This document shows positions 23,841 through 38,700 of a stretch of 64,000 bases of DNA, piece after piece. The translations under genes were made by a program, and so were the position numbers. How positions within the stretch are numbered: the stretch's first letter is position 1; each line of letters begins with the position of its first letter. The notes below the pieces were generated by a model that saw nothing but the letters and a program-made list of their open reading frames with translations, was not told where the DNA came from and did not search any database. Origin of the DNA: Lanius collurio (lineage: Eukaryota; Chordata; Aves; Passeriformes; Laniidae); assembly GCA_020086605.1 (NCBI GenBank), contig JACBWW010000069.1, positions 1,594,796 through 1,658,795 of the forward strand, given 5' to 3'.

Positions 23841-26453
23841 ATTTAGAAGAAGAAAAAAAAAAAAACCAAAAAACCAAACCATTTGTGTTTAGTTACATCT
23901 TAAGTCTGGAAGTTGCAAGAGAGGGGCCACGAGTTTCTGGAGGTGACAAAGCCACCCCTGGGTGTCCCACCCGAGACCCTGCACAGGCACCTGATTTTCA
24001 GCACAGGGCTGGGCCCCTGAAATCAGGCTCTTTCTTGGCAGCCCAAATTGGCCACCCCAGGTGACTGGTCCTGACCAGAAGTACCAGCCTGAACTGAAAT
24101 TCCCGTGTTCATGCTATGCAAAATGTTTTGTAAACTCTCAGCTGGCTGCCTTCAAATATCTATAATTACAGATATTCCTGCCCTCCCTCCCCCACCCCCC
24201 AAACAACCTGGAAAACGAATCCTGGTGATTGCACTCAAGGTTTGGACACACACAATTCTTCCTCAGCTACACATGTGCAAAACACTTTTAAAAAAACCAC
24301 CACAACCTTGTGTTCTGTTACAAAAAAACCGTTCCATGAAAAGCCCCACCCTGACACATGTGAACACCCTCACGGTGCCCTTGTGCACTCTCAGAGTATG
24401 ACAGGGTTGCAAATAAATTATTGTGGAAAACATGGATAGGAAGTATATGGCTTCTAGAAAAGTTATTGTGTTGGATTTTCTTTCCCTAAGTTCAGTGACA
24501 GTGCATGAAGCTGAGTCATGGCCTGACCTTCAGGGCTCAAAACACAAAGGCAGCAATGAAAAAAGAGACTGAAATGCCTATTAAGAAAACAACAAAAAAA
24601 AGGTATTTAGATGGTGGGGTCCAGTGCAAAATACACGGGGAAGCAGAAAGGGCTGGGCTGTGAGCCCAGTTTCCAATACTGGCGTGTGCTGGTTGCTCAG
24701 AGCTGTGAATGATAAAGTGCTGTGAGCCAACAGAGCCCAAACCCTCAGGCTGGGCATGGCCGCGGCGTTGGGGGCACCGGCCCCCATGGGGCTGCAGCAG
24801 TCCAGGGGCCTGGGCTGTTCTCCTTAAACAAACCCAACTCTTAGAGCAGAAGAGCAGCAGGAGCGAGGGTGGTGGTGTCTGACAACATGCGCGGTGCTCG
24901 CGCGGAGTTAAGGGTCTTTGGTTTAAAAAAAAAAAAAAAAAAAAAAAAAGAGATAAAAAGAAAAATTAAAAGAAACTACTGACAACAGCTGCCCAAGCTC
25001 AGGGGTAAAGAGAAGCAGCTGCCATGGAGGGGTGGGTGACAGTGCTCAGCAGGGGCCCCTGGCATGGGGCACAGGGGTGTCACTGCCACACCTGACTTCC
25101 CAGCCCTCCTGGGTGGAGACAGAGGCAGCGCTGGCTGGACTGGAGAGGAACAGAGCAAACCACAAAACACCCTGTGAGGTGGCTGGGGAAGCCAGCCCTG
25201 GAGCTGGGATCAAGGCAGGGACGTGGCCTCTGTGTCACTCACCACAGCCTTGCTGTGTCCCCACAAGCTGCAGGGCGGTGGCAGAAATCCTCCTTCGAGG
25301 AGGAGGGCAGGAGGCTCTGACCTTGGCTGACCCTGTGGGGGAACTGTCCCAGCTCTAAATGTAAACGATGGAAGCTCTGCTGAGCAAACCACCCGTGAGG
25401 GCCCCATCCTGCAAGGCAGAGGGAGAGGAGGAGACCTTGCTCACCAAGTCACCTGTCAGCACCCACCTCCTGAGCTTCCATGAGGAACCTGAGCCAGCTG
25501 CACCAGGGAAACCAAACCAATTTCTTGGCAGTGAGTAAACAACAAACCCCACCACGAACATAAAATAAAATAGGGTTAAAAACACATGTGTGGAGAGCAC
25601 GTGACTTCACCAAACTGGCTTGAAATGAGGTTTTTCTAATGCTAAAAAGTGGCAACATGGTGTGGTAATTGATGGGCATTATTGCAACAATGCAATTCTG
25701 TATCAGCATCAAGTGTGGGTCTAGCAAGAGAACGTCCAGTGTTTCTTTGGTGTATGGTAGTAAGAGTACAGAGCCTGTGTGCCTCAGCACAACACAAAAC
25801 TTCTACACCTACCAGTGGAAACAGCATGAAACAAGCCAGTTTTTTATGACAAAACTGGGTAAAGATCCACAACCAAATCTAAAACAAGAGCAATTTGCTT
25901 TGTGAATTCCCTGTCCATGCTGATTGTATTAAAAATATGGCAACAGAGATTAGAAAACATGTTAAAAATGCATAATTTTCATGTCCTGAATGAAAAAAAT
26001 TTAGAAATACGCATTTTTGCATTATGCAAGACAGATTTAAAACACACACACACACAAAGGAAAACCCTGTAAGGAGTTAAGAAAGTGGGAACTGCATTTG
26101 CACCACTGTCCAGACCGCGCCCTGAGCAGCCTTCCCTGCGCCCATCCTGATCCAAACACTCCAAAATCTGTTTCTTCTTCAGAAAGTAGAGCTGGAGGTT
26201 GCTGGGTCCTTTTACACTCCTCGATGCAGACAGAACCAAGACACAAAGTGCCCTCATGGAATCCATCGAGAGCATGGAGCTAATTTACAAAACGGGGCCG
26301 TCACGGTCATCTTGTGTAAATAAAAAGGTTTTCTCCGGTTTACAAAACGAAAGTCTGACCTTTCCTTTGTTCCAGGCACTACTTAACTGAATAGGTAAAG
26401 GTTGACTACAGCACAGTCGGGGAGGGGTCCCTGGCACAGCTCCCGTGTGCCCG

Positions 26454-26760
26454 CTAGCGGTGCCCGGTGTAGGCCTTGAGCCATGAGGTGACCGAGGCGG
26501 CGGCGGACGAGATCATCCCGCCCGCGCTGCTGCTGGCGATGGGCTGGGACACCTGGGTGCTCTGGCTCTGCAGCATCTCCACCTGCTGCGAGGGGATGTC
26601 GCAGAACCTGGGGCTGGGCAGGTTCTCCCAGTCCGTGCCCAGGTCCGTCTCCTCGTCGCTCACGTGCTCGTCGCCGCTCTCGTCCGTCTCGCCCGCCGCG
26701 CTGGGGTCCACAAACTCCATGGAGTCTTCCAGGTCAGCACTGATTTCGAAGGGGCCAGAC
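26454..26760 (-). CDS. ATG14: ATG14 terminal coding exon 10
   Basis: The last 102 residues and stop, acceptor CACCCCCAG. An acidic [17 protein letters not shown] run precedes the WENL LC3-interacting motif. The Ser/Ala-rich BATS tail ends [10 protein letters not shown] and stops at 26454-26456. Confidence 0.97.
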
Positions 26761-29700
26761 CTGGGGGTGAGGACACAATGCTGACCCCTCTGTCCTCTCT
26801 GCTGGGGTGAGCCCTGGGTGCCCCACAGCAGAGATCAAATGCCCCTGTCTCTATCAGCTGGCAGAGAAACTGCAGAGGGAACTTTTTGTCACCACGGTCA
26901 TAACGCAAACACTTGGCCAAGGAAGGGACAGGGTTCCAGCCCATGGAGCAGGAACAGTGCAAGAGCAGTTCTGCTCTGGCAGGGGTAAGGAAACACACAC
27001 ACAACAGAGAAAGGTACTGGTGATAACTCAGGACTCCACTGGTGGGAATCTCGGCTTGATGTGGAACGGCTTTAATTTCCAACACCAGCCCTGGCCAGGC
27101 TGAGACAGCTCAGCTCTGCTGGGGTGTAGCTATAACTCACAGGTCTGGCACAGCTCACCAGTGGAGACTTCCCACTCTGCCCTGAGCAACACCTCAACCT
27201 CTTTCTCACTCTGAGATTGGCCAGACACTGGAACAGGCTGCCCAGAGAGGCTGTGTGGTCTCTCCTGGAGACACTCCAAACCCCACCACACAGTATCACA
27301 GAATGGGTCAGGTTGGAAGTCACCACAGTGGCTCATCTGGTCCCACTTCCCTGCTCCAGCAGGATCAGCACAGAGCACAGGGCACAGGATTGTGTCCATA
27401 TGGCTCTGGAATATCCCCAGTGAGGGAGATGCCACATTCCTCTCTGGTCAATCTGTTCCAATGCTCAGTCACTACACAGGGAAGTTCTTCCTCACATTCA
27501 GGTGGAACTCCTGGGCATCAGTTCCTGCCCGTTCCTCTGGTGCCTTTGCTGGGCCCCGTGGAGCAGAGCCTGGTCCATCTCTGAGACCTCCCTGCAGACA
27601 GGGCTGAGAGCCCCTCTCAGCTGGACAGCCCCAGCTCCCTCAGCCTTTCCTGGGCAGGGAGATGCTCCAGTCCTGAGCACTGGCTCTGCTCTGAGCAGGG
27701 CATGGGCTGCACCTCCAGGGTCCTGCCCAAACCCACCTGGGCTGTGACTCAAGAGTTCCCTGCTGCCACTGCCTGGTGGGAGAAGCTATTGCATCCTGCC
27801 CCATCCCACTGCTCTGGGCTGCCTGTATTCCACGGAAAAAGGTGGATTCCCCACAGCAAGCAGCATCCCTGACTGAGTTCACTCCAAGCCACAGAACTGC
27901 CCAGTGAACATGAGCAAGAATTTAATGGAATCATGGAATCATTTAGATTGGAAAAGACACCCAAGATCACCGTGTCCAACCACTAAACACAGTCACCATT
28001 TAGCACAAGCAAGAGTTTCTCCAGCCTTAGTGGGAGAAGGAGCCTAAAGCATTGATTTATCATGGAAAATATTAATGCAGATGATTAAAGTTTGGTAAAA
28101 TTATAAGCATATGAAAACAGCAGCATATAAAGGAGATTGTCAGGCAACTACACGCTTAGGTCTCTAAAGGAAAATAAAGAGAGCTGGTTGCTGCAAACTT
28201 TGCAGCCAGCTGAGAAATTAAAGGGAAACACTCCTCTTTCATAATCTGGAAAGGAATGGGAGCGCTGCCTCCTGGCAAAGCCTTTTGCTTAACAAGGCAG
28301 CACAAGAAGGGAGTCATCAGGGCTGAGGCCAGAAGGGACCATGAGATCATCCCAAGTGACCTCCTCTCTAACAAAGGCCACTACGTCCCACCCGTTCTCC
28401 CTGTCCTGAGCCCAGCAACTCCTGCCTGATGACAGCATCCATTCCAGAAACTCATCCAGCCCAAAAGGATGACAGAAGGAAACAGAATCCCCACCTTCAT
28501 TCCTGTGGGTAATTAATGTCTCCGTAAAGTGCATGTGCCTCATCATTTCAACCAGCTCAGACTCTTTGCTCCCAGTGGTGTCTGTAAAGCCATTCAGCAG
28601 TCTGTGGGTATTTTATCCAACTCCCCTGTAACCCTTTCTTTTACTGTCTGGACCCAGATGATGGATCTGGAGCTCTGTGACACCTGCACAGGTGCCCACT
28701 GTGACCCCTGGACCTTTTAGAGCAGCTGCTTTTCTTTGAGGACACAGCTCCTCATCCTCTGCATATTTCCAGGACTGTCCTTGTTTTTAGGCAAACAGCA
28801 GCGAGCACAGATTTTTGTCCAAAATATTTTCCAAAGATGTGGTTCCCCATGTCTCTGGGCTGAATCAGTAGGGATATATCCAGAGAACACAAGGTAAGTG
28901 GGAACAGGCAGTTCCTCTTAGTGGCACTGCAGGTTTTTGAATGCAACCAGATCCGTACACGAGAACAAAGCAGAAGAGTAGATTTTGGAACATTGCTGTG
29001 TTTAAGGCAGGGAATAAAGCACCAGGCACATCAAACAAATATTTGCAGACTGTCTTGGGCACAAGTGACTTGTGTCTGGATTATCCCAATGGGGAAATCA
29101 GTATTGTTTGCTTTCTTATATTTAACTTGTGAAAAAAGAAATAAATTATTAAACCTGGTGCATGCAGGCCAGAGCTGACGTTCTTTTCATTGTGTTCTAA
29201 GCTAAGAGAGGAGTTGTCTTTAATCTTAATTTACATATAAATGAATATTACTCGAAGGGTTAACTTTGGTGTAGGCAGTGCAGTGACTGGAAGTATTTTG
29301 AGAAAGGTTTGCCTGGGATTCTTCTCAGGGTTTGTATTACTGGATGCTCTCAGGTATTTGCATGTTGGCAAGGCATGGGCAGGGTCACACTTGGAGCATG
29401 GCAAGGCTACCTGGCATTTGTGCTGCTGTTCCCTGGAGGGAAGGAGTTCCTGCTCCTGGGTGTAGGGGAAATAAGTCCATCATCAGCTGCAAAGCCTCCA
29501 GCTGAGCCTGCCATAGGCAGAAGCACAGCAAACACACATCTGTGAAATTTAATTTCCTACTCAGGAGCCTCTTTTTCTGTCCTGTTTTGCCTCCTCCTGG
29601 AACTACCTCGATTTCTGTGCTGAGGACTGATCTTTAGGCACAGAAGAAGAGAATTTCCTTCATAAGTAACAAGGCAGAGGCATAAATCCAAAAGGGATTC

Positions 29701-32700
29701 AGCCACAGGAGAGTTCATATTTTGCTTTTCTTACCTGCCCAAGTTCTCGGTGTCTGGGCTGACCAGGTACATGAGGTTCCTGAGGGTATGCAGGGGGTGC
29801 AACAGATCTAAATTTACATGCTGACATGTGGAAAGGAAAAAAAAAAAAATCATCAGGTCCTGAGGGAAACCAGCAGGCACAGCTGATATTTTAAAAGCTA
29901 TTTAAAGACATCAAATGTGCCCCCTCCTACCTGAGAGAAGCAGAGGTGAAGGATATTAGCATTCAGCTTCTTCACTGCCCGTGTGAACCTGTGTCTGCTG
30001 AGATTCTCTCCACAGAATTCACTGTTAAAACACCACACACACACACAAACACACAGGAAGCAAAATGCTGTGAAAATCCACTTACTGGAGACATCAGCAT
30101 TCCATGCCCTGGTTTCCTAAAACATGCTGGAATAAAAATCCTCGCAGTGAGCACTTGTTTAAAGTCCACAGCCAGTTTTAGAGTGCTCAGGAGATTATTT
30201 TTTCACCTAGCAGCACTGTGAGCATTTTTCTGGGCTCTGCTTGCCCTGGCCTCACCAGTTTCCACAGGACAAGTGGCATGAACTGTAGGGAACTCAAGAG
30301 ATCCACCAGAGCCAAACTGTTTCAGATCTCCTTTAAAACCCTACATAATTTCCTGTTCCCAACCTTTTCCTTCTCTGAACCCTGAACACCCAAGTAAAAT
30401 CAGAGAATCACAGAATGGTTTGAGTTGGAAGGGACCTTCAAGATCCTGTGGCTCCAACCCCACAGCCATGAGGTGGGAAAAAGCTGAAAGCCTACACAAG
30501 TTTTGTGTCCTCACTTTGACAGCCACTATTTTAAAACACCTAAAAAAAATCTCAGCAACGTATTTGGGAGTCTGACCAGGTCTGCAGCTCCTCCTGTACA
30601 GATCCCAGCTGCTCCAGACAGGCACAAATGGGGTTTATGCAATGCACTCCTAGGTGTGTTCCCCATGGGGGTTTTATCCCATTGGGAATTACGCTGCTGC
30701 CATGCCATATTATAGGACCTTGTCCTACAACACAAGAGGCAGCAGAGCTGTTCCAGAGCTGCTGGATTGGGCTGGGATTTTGTGAAGCACAGTGGGGTCC
30801 AGTAAAATCAAAACTGCCATTCATACACTGCCATATTTAATCTCTCTTTTGAGGATGCTAAATATATCAATTAGAAAAGTGTTGTTTTCAACTGTGATGG
30901 TTGGGCTTCCTCTCAGGAAGTAAAAAAGAAGGGAGGGACTGTTAAGTGTGGTCTAAAGTCCTGCCAGCCCTCTCCTCAAACAGCACAAAAATCCACGAGC
31001 CACCCATGTTACCAAAAAAGCAATTCATTACTTTATTCCCCACACTAAACTGATTTAAGGTCACTGATTCCCCTGCTGTGTTTTCACTTGCCTGTTGCAG
31101 AGCTTCTTGGGAAGATTTACATCAAGTATGAGAGACAAAGTGTTAACGAGCTGAGTTGCATAGCACAATGCAGCACTGATGGTATGAGCAGGGTTATTAT
31201 GTTCCATATCTGAAAGAAATAATAACAACATGAAATCCTTGTTTTAAATGAAACCTTGGTGGGTGTGTTAATATGTTCCTGGAGTCTGCTCTGGAATACG
31301 TCATTTCTAAGTATGGAGAACAGTTTGAATCTAGCAATCATTTGCAGTGAAATCTGTCAGAAGTTGGAAGAAAATAGTAATTCTTGGAATTCCTGTTAAG
31401 ATGATGACATGTGAACTGTGAATAACTAACTTCTATTTCATTGTGTTGTGTATCCCAGAGAGCATTTCATGCAAAAGAAGATTTCTGCACACTAATCATA
31501 AAATCAAATTGGTTTGGGTTGGAATGACCCTAAAGACCACCTAGCTCCAACTGGACAGGTAATCTTCTCCTATAATCCCTATACTGGCATTTATTTCTGG
31601 CTCAGGGTGAGAACAATGGACCAGTTTCCTGCTCCTCAGTGGCAACCAAAGCTTCTGGAGTGTCCCAGCTGCCTTAAGATCAGGCCTTTGCCCCTTACCA
31701 GGTCCCTGTGTAGTCTTCTTCTCCTCCACCCAGTTGTAGTAAGCTGAGTAGTCCCCGTTGTTGGGGAGGATGATCCAGGGCCCCGTGATGCTGATGCTGG
31801 TGTCCCCGTTGTGGTCGTCACACACCCACCTCCCTGACAGGTACGTGGTTCTCCGTGCCTCTGCCAGCTTGCTCACAGTGCTGGAGGTCATGGCATTGTC
31901 ACTCTCTGAGGACACATCTGCAGGGTCCCTGTAGGGCCCCAGAAGGGTTTGAAAAGGAGTGGTTAGAAGTAGAATGGAACACACACTTGGCAGGCACTGA
32001 GCCAGATTTCACTCAGGGCAGAATGGTTGTTGGATTGCTCCTGCAAACCTCCTCAGTCCCAAAACTACTTTCATTTGTTCTGGGGTTTCTAATTGGCTAT
32101 TTTTGTAGTATCCAGGAATGGTTTGGGTTGGAAGGGACCCTAAAAGCTCATCTTATTCCAAACTTCCTCCCATGGGCAGGGACACCTTCCACTAGACCAG
32201 GCTGCTCCAAGCCCCATCCAGCCTGGCCTTGAACACTTCCAGGGATGGGGCATCCATATTTTAAGGAAGTTTAACACTGGACACACAGCTCAGATGTCTC
32301 AGTGGGGAGATGCAAGCGAGATTCTTCTATCCTGGACCTCTGTCCTTGGGTGAGAACACACCTCCTCCTCCCCTCTGATCCTAAGGAGCCAGAGCACATA
32401 CCTTAGACTGACAGAACTCTCTTCTGCTTGTCTAAAACCAAGCAAAATGATCCCAAAAGGACAAGCCTGCCATACCTCATGCTTGTCTTCACCTCTTCAA
32501 TGGGGAAGATGACCGAGGTCAGCTCCAGGATGTGCGACCGACGGAGGTTTGCCAAGTGCTCATACTGGGTTTTCAGCTCGTAGGTTTTTTTCTCCACCAG
32601 GTCTCCCAGCTTTCTGTTGTGCCTCTGGATCTTCTCCTTCTTCTCCTGATGCCTCTGAGCCCTGCGATAATGCTTCTGGTTCTCCTCTTTAATCCTCAGC

Positions 32701-35700
32701 AGCCCCTCTGTGTCTGTGAGAACAGCAGCAGATGTTATCCCTTGGAAAAGGAGCTGGGAGGTGCTTGTGAGAAAAGCTTTATTAATATTTATGGAAAACA
32801 AGATCTATGGCAGCTTAAAACAGAAAACCCTGCTAAACTAGTAACATCTTCCAGCTGCTCAGTGGTACAACTTTTTAATCTCCTCTGAAGATCTCCAAAG
32901 AGACTGCAATTGGGATTATTCTTTCCCTATCTTTTACCCAGCTATTTTTGGATTTGGAGCACAAAAGCCATGATTTCCCATTTTAATTAAACTCCTGAGG
33001 TAATCATCCTGACAGAAATAGCCTGACTGTACATGTTTGCATCGTGCTGGCCAAAAAAGCCCTGCCCTGCTTGCAGCCAAAATCAAGTGCAGATAGCATC
33101 GTCAGTCACCATTTCTGGCACCTCTGCTGCTGTTAGTGTGGGTTATTCACTCATGAGGGCTTCACTCATGGATGTGCTCTTACAGCACTCAGATCCCAGC
33201 AGTGCAGGCTCCTTGTTTGCCCAGGGAACACTGGATATCTCCCTTTCCACTCACAAAATGGGAAATGTACTCATTGATGAAGTGCTGCAACTGCCTGGAT
33301 TCACTCCATGTGTCAGGCTCGCTGAGGCTTGGAAAAATACCCTGCAAGAGCATCTTGAAGCATCCAAGGTTGGGCCTGATGATCTTAAGGTCTTTTGCAA
33401 CCTTGATGATCCTGTGGTCTGCTGATTCTGCTATAAAATAACTGGCTGTGGTAATGCTCCCACAAACATGGTGCTAGAGAAAGTCAGCCACCTCTGTCTT
33501 TTAAAAGCTCAGGGAAAGACTTCTTGTGCTCTTCCCAAATACATGTTTAAAACTCTCCATGTGCCCTAGTTTGAAGTGTGCCTGCCCCTGCAGACACAGA
33601 TGCTGCTCTCTCTAAACATCAGGAATTGTTCCAGTCACCTGATCTGCTGCAATCCATGGTGTGTCTGATAGGAAGGGAGATCTGGTACGTGGGAGATGCA
33701 AAGTCCCAAATTAAAGGAGGCGAGAAGAGCTCCTCCATGCAGATAAGGACTAATAATCCTCAGGTTTATATAATATAAATAAGTGACCTCTGTTATAATT
33801 TAAATAAATAACCCTTGTTAGAGGAGCAATAGAAAAATCCACTTTTCTCTGAGCAATACCAAGAATCCCCTATGTGTCAGCTGCAAATCCCTTTTCCTTT
33901 AAGCAGTCCTATAACATCAACACAAAATCAATTAACACTTGCATTCATATTCCCAAACTCTCCCTTTGCATAAAGAACAAGAGACAGAGGAGGAGGAAAA
34001 TGTCCATCTGTTCAATTTTCACATTCATGTTTGACTTGAAAGGCTACTTTTTCAGAGTGAACTCCCTTCCCTGCAGGTCCAACAGCAATTATTTGGGAGC
34101 AGGGGAGACACTGAACTCACATTTCCTCTTCAGCAGTCCCAGTGCACAAACAACTGTCCTGCTCTCTGCACAGCAACTCTGCTTTATGATCCAGTTTATG
34201 AGGTGATAAAAAATCTGTCCCCAGGGGTATTTCAGGACACCACTGTGTCCCACACACCTGCACTACCTGACAAATGCAAACTCAGGCACACTGATCTCTG
34301 CCCAGAGAGCTCTGCCAGGTATTTGCAAGCCTGTCTCCTTGAACTGTTCTGCACAGAAAGAAGGCAAACATACAGATTTTAAAGCATTATTTTAAGCACC
34401 AATTATTGAGGTCTCCAGGAGAGTCAACTCTAAAAGCAGGAACCCAGTGTTCTAGAAATCGTTCTTATTTCAGAAAATTAAACTATGCCACATCCAAGAG
34501 AAGAGAAACAACCTTTTCACACTTTTTAATGTGGCCCAAGAGTGACCAAGTTGGTTTCATGATCTATTTGGCTACTCACAGCTAAAATTCATTTCTGGTC
34601 TCTCTCCAGAAACAACTGAGCTAACAATAGGTTAGTTGGGCAATAGCTCAGTTTTTAGGTTACATCTAACCAAATTCACTGTGAATCAAGAGAAGTTGCA
34701 AAAGTTGCAGATAATAAATTCCACAGAAGAACAGGAAAATGGAGAACTTCACTCCCTGGTTGGTTCTAACACTCTGCCACCTTCAGAGCATTTTGAGAAA
34801 AGGTGACTAATTCCTCAAAATCACACTGATTTCCTCTTCTCCTTTCTTCACAGGCTTAAGACAAAAAGTCATAATCTCCATAATAATAATAATCTTCTAT
34901 TTACTGAAGAACTTGTTTTTCTTCAACTTCTTCTTCCCTAAACATGAATTTTCTTAGCCATTCTTTCTGTTTCATTTCCAAAACTCAGACTTTCTTCATG
35001 TGATTTGTATCTTTCTTAAATTGTTTAAATTGGACACCAGACTTCCACTGAAGCAATAGCAATACATGGCACAGCAGGATAACTTAAATACAGCACTTAT
35101 ATTAGTTAACCCAGAAAGAGGCCTGAGACGTTCTGGAGCACCACGAGATTGATAATTTTTATTTAATTTGCAATTCCCCAGATCCTTTCCTGCCAAATAC
35201 CACCACCATCCCCCATTCTGTGTTTGTTTCTCTTTACAATAGAATATGCCTTGACTTTGCCCTTTTCAGATGATGTTGTCTATTTATCTGTATGATTTTG
35301 ACTTTGGTCCTGGTCTCCAAAGAAGTCATTTCACCATCCAGCCTGGCTTCCTCCACTCCACCCTCAATTCTACTGAGCTATTATGGGAAATACTGAAGAG
35401 AACTGGGCCAGGAACTGGCTCCTGCTGAGCTCCACCTGTCTCACCTCCTCAGCCTGACCAGTGTCCTCACTCTTTGAATGCAGCTTTTCTAACCTTTTGT
35501 GATGACCTTGCAGGGGTTATACCCAGAGCAAATGTCTTGGTTTGCTCACAAGACAGTTTCAGGCAGTGCCCAAATTCAAGTTATGTGCAACTTCTGCTTC
35601 ATCCTCCACTGCACCACTTGTCCTCCAGGCATGGGGTTGATTTGACATGAATATCATGTCAAATACCATGACATAAATAACAAAACATGAATTTGACATG

Positions 35701-38700
35701 AGTATCATGACCAAGTGATGATTATTTTTAACCACCTTATCTTCCAGTTACCAGCAAAGTTCCCCCAGGTCTGTAACAGGATGCCTGTGTCATCAGTTTG
35801 AGGTTCTTCCTTCCTGCACCCTTTGAAAGCAGGTACTGTTTTCAGCTTCCTCAGACATCTTCACTCCCTCATGTGTTCCTCAGTGCTCCACAGACTACTT
35901 CAGCTTGTTCCTTAGGTTCCATGAAGCAAAGTAGTATGTAGCTGTCTGTTTCCTTTCCTTAGCCTGAAGTCCTCTCATGATGTAAAATTTAACCAGGCTA
36001 AGCAGCTGATCACATTTTCTTTGCAGGAAGATGAAGCAAAGGCAGCACTGAATGTTTCAGACTTCTCTGCACTGTTATTTCCTCTCTTTAACAAGTGTGT
36101 TAACTAACACACTTGTCTACTCCTTCCCCTTTTCTTTGTCATACATTTCCTATTGTTACTATCCATCCTCCTTATTAATTGAAAATCATTTTGCAACTTA
36201 GTCTTTTTTGATTTTTCACCCCAAACCTGTGCTAATCCTTTATGACTATTCTCAGGTTATGCCTCTGCTTCCACTCTCTGTATGACTCCTCTTGAATTTC
36301 AAACCATAAAAATATCCCAGATTCAATCAATATGCTTCTCAATATGCTTCCTCTACTTTCCTTGCAAGCAGGTTGTAAGCACAGCTGCTTATTCTCTTCT
36401 GAAAAATGACCTGGCAAATTTTAGTGTTTAAAGACAATCTAATTAGTTTCAAAAACTGAGGTTTATGAATGGAGCAACTCTCCACCATATTTCAGTGACT
36501 CTTGCTCAAGTAGGATTTTAGGATTTGCAGACAGGTGTGGGTTAAAATTCAGCAGTTTCATGAAATCTGTGACAGCTGCAGAGCTGTTTGCTCCTTTATC
36601 AAGAGGAAGTGATCAGAAACACTACACTGAATAAAGCAATCTCTAGGGACACAGCCAGAGTCACAGGCTGCTAAGCATTTGCTCTTAAAGCTGTTGCAAA
36701 ACCATCTCCATCCAGCTGAATAATGTCTGCTGTTTGCTAATTAAAACCCAAGCATAAAAAGGCCAAAATCCACTCACCAATTTGCCTTCAAGTTGATTTA
36801 GGAAGCGATGGTTTGGAAATTCACCATTTTTTAAAAAAACTAACGCTCAAATTCACCTCAATTGATTTTTCACTCTAAGGCACAGGGTGTTTTTCCACAT
36901 CACAAAAGCAGAGGCATTACTCACGTCTTGTCATTTCATCATTTTCTTTGCAAATGGTCTGTTTCAGCTGCTCAATCCTCATCTTGCAAGACATTATTTT
37001 CCATCTCTGAAAAAGAACATTCAGCAACTCTAGGGCACAAATGACTTCAAACACGCTGAACTAATGATTAACAACAAAGCCAGCAGCTTTAGTGCAAAAG
37101 TAGCAGGATGCTCTCAAATGGATCAAACAACTAAATATTTCATACAGTGTTTTGTGCACAGAAGAATGCCACAAACAAAACGAGTGCTTAGCATAAAGTC
37201 AATTGGTAAAGTAAGTTATTGAACAAATATCTAGTGAGAAATGAAAAATTCAGCCAGCTTAGAACACTCTGCTTGCAGAGCCCATTTCAGCTTTGCTTAC
37301 AACAGGCTCTTTGGGAAAGCAACACAATGCCCTCAAGGTAAACTGTAACTTTAAACTATGCCATCTAGGAATTTAGAGAGTTTAAAAACCATGGGACACT
37401 TGGAGCAACTCACCAGCTGATCAGTTATTTCTTTCCCTTCCATGGCCTTCAAAACACTAGAGAAAAAAACATGATTGAAAGTTTTATGACTATCTGGACT
37501 CCGTCTGTCTCCAGCAACAGTGTGTTAAAGAGACTGTTTCCTTTTATGAGATCTCTTAGCTTTTACATCAATTTAATAAATACCACTTACTGTTTTTGGA
37601 ATTCTCTCTGTTTGGTTTTAAGATGCATCAGCCTTTCTTTCTTGTCTGAAAACCTGGAAGAGATTAAATTCTTTTATTGATATTTTGCACAATTACAGCA
37701 CTGTAAGTTGTCTGAAAAAGATAATAAAATTGAAGCTTGAGGTTTCTCCAAACCTCAGCTATCAGTCTTCATCTTGGGAAGCAATGGCTAAACGTGTAAA
37801 ACTCTTGCAGAATTCTAGAGCACGTGTCTCACTGGAATTGCAACAGAACCTCTAAGCTGGAGAAATACCAGAGTGTTGAATTACCAAACTTGTAAGCAAA
37901 TTATTGCTACTTCTAGATTTAGAGCTTAGCAAGAGCAGTATTTTGTGTCTTACAAAAAACATAGAGTACTTAAAAAACCTTCAGTCACTGGAGAAATTAG
38001 TAGTATTATCTTACATAGTCCATGACCCAAAAGTGTACTTCAGCTCCACTTCACTGGATTCTAGGGTATGGGAACTGCAGAGAACTGAGCAGAAAGGAAT
38101 TTTTTTAGGATTCGTCATCCTGTGTTTTCACCCTTTGAGTATGCAGAAGCCATGTTCTGCCCCCCTTATTGTTCCACAATTCTTTCTCTTTTCCTTTGCA
38201 ACATGTAGAACTGACAATTTCATCCTAACAGAGCTGTGATATTTGCAGATGCTCCATCCCTGAAGTGTTCAAGGCCAGGCAGAATGGGGTGTGAAGGTGT
38301 CCCTGCCAATGGCAAGTGGTTGGAACTAGATGGTCCTTAAGGTCCCTTCCAACCCAAAACATGTGATTTTATGATTTTATCTTTATTTCAGGGATATCTA
38401 AGCTTTATTTAGAAAGAATAGTACACTGAGCCTTGACAGGATGACATCTTGTGTTTCCCTCTGTTACTCTGCAGATTTGATTTTGGGTATAACTTCAAAA
38501 TGCTTCACTTTTTTCTTTTGAAATCTGAAAGCTTGGTTGGTGACTTTGGATTGAGAGAGTGTGTAACCACCCTTCCAGATTATATTAGCATTAGAAAAAC
38601 AACACTACTGGCTGCTGCTTCTGTAGTCAACCAAAAATATCTGTTTTCCTTCCAAAACAAACCAAAACCAAATGCAGGTGCTTGGCATAAAAGCCAGAGG

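Larger units (their letters stand above)
23800..26453 (-). other. ATG14: Probable ATG14 3' UTR
   Basis: The interval runs between the ATG14 stop (26454-26456) and the minus-strand AATAAA at 23819-23824. It has no other recognisable gene. It contains a 25-base A run (24925-24949; poly-U in the ATG14 RNA) and a CA microsatellite near 26043. Confidence 0.5.

Noticed and set aside
24925..24949. 25-base A run as the tail of a processed pseudogene
   Set aside because: No coding remnant or target duplication around it. It lies in the probable ATG14 3' UTR and reads as a simple homopolymer.
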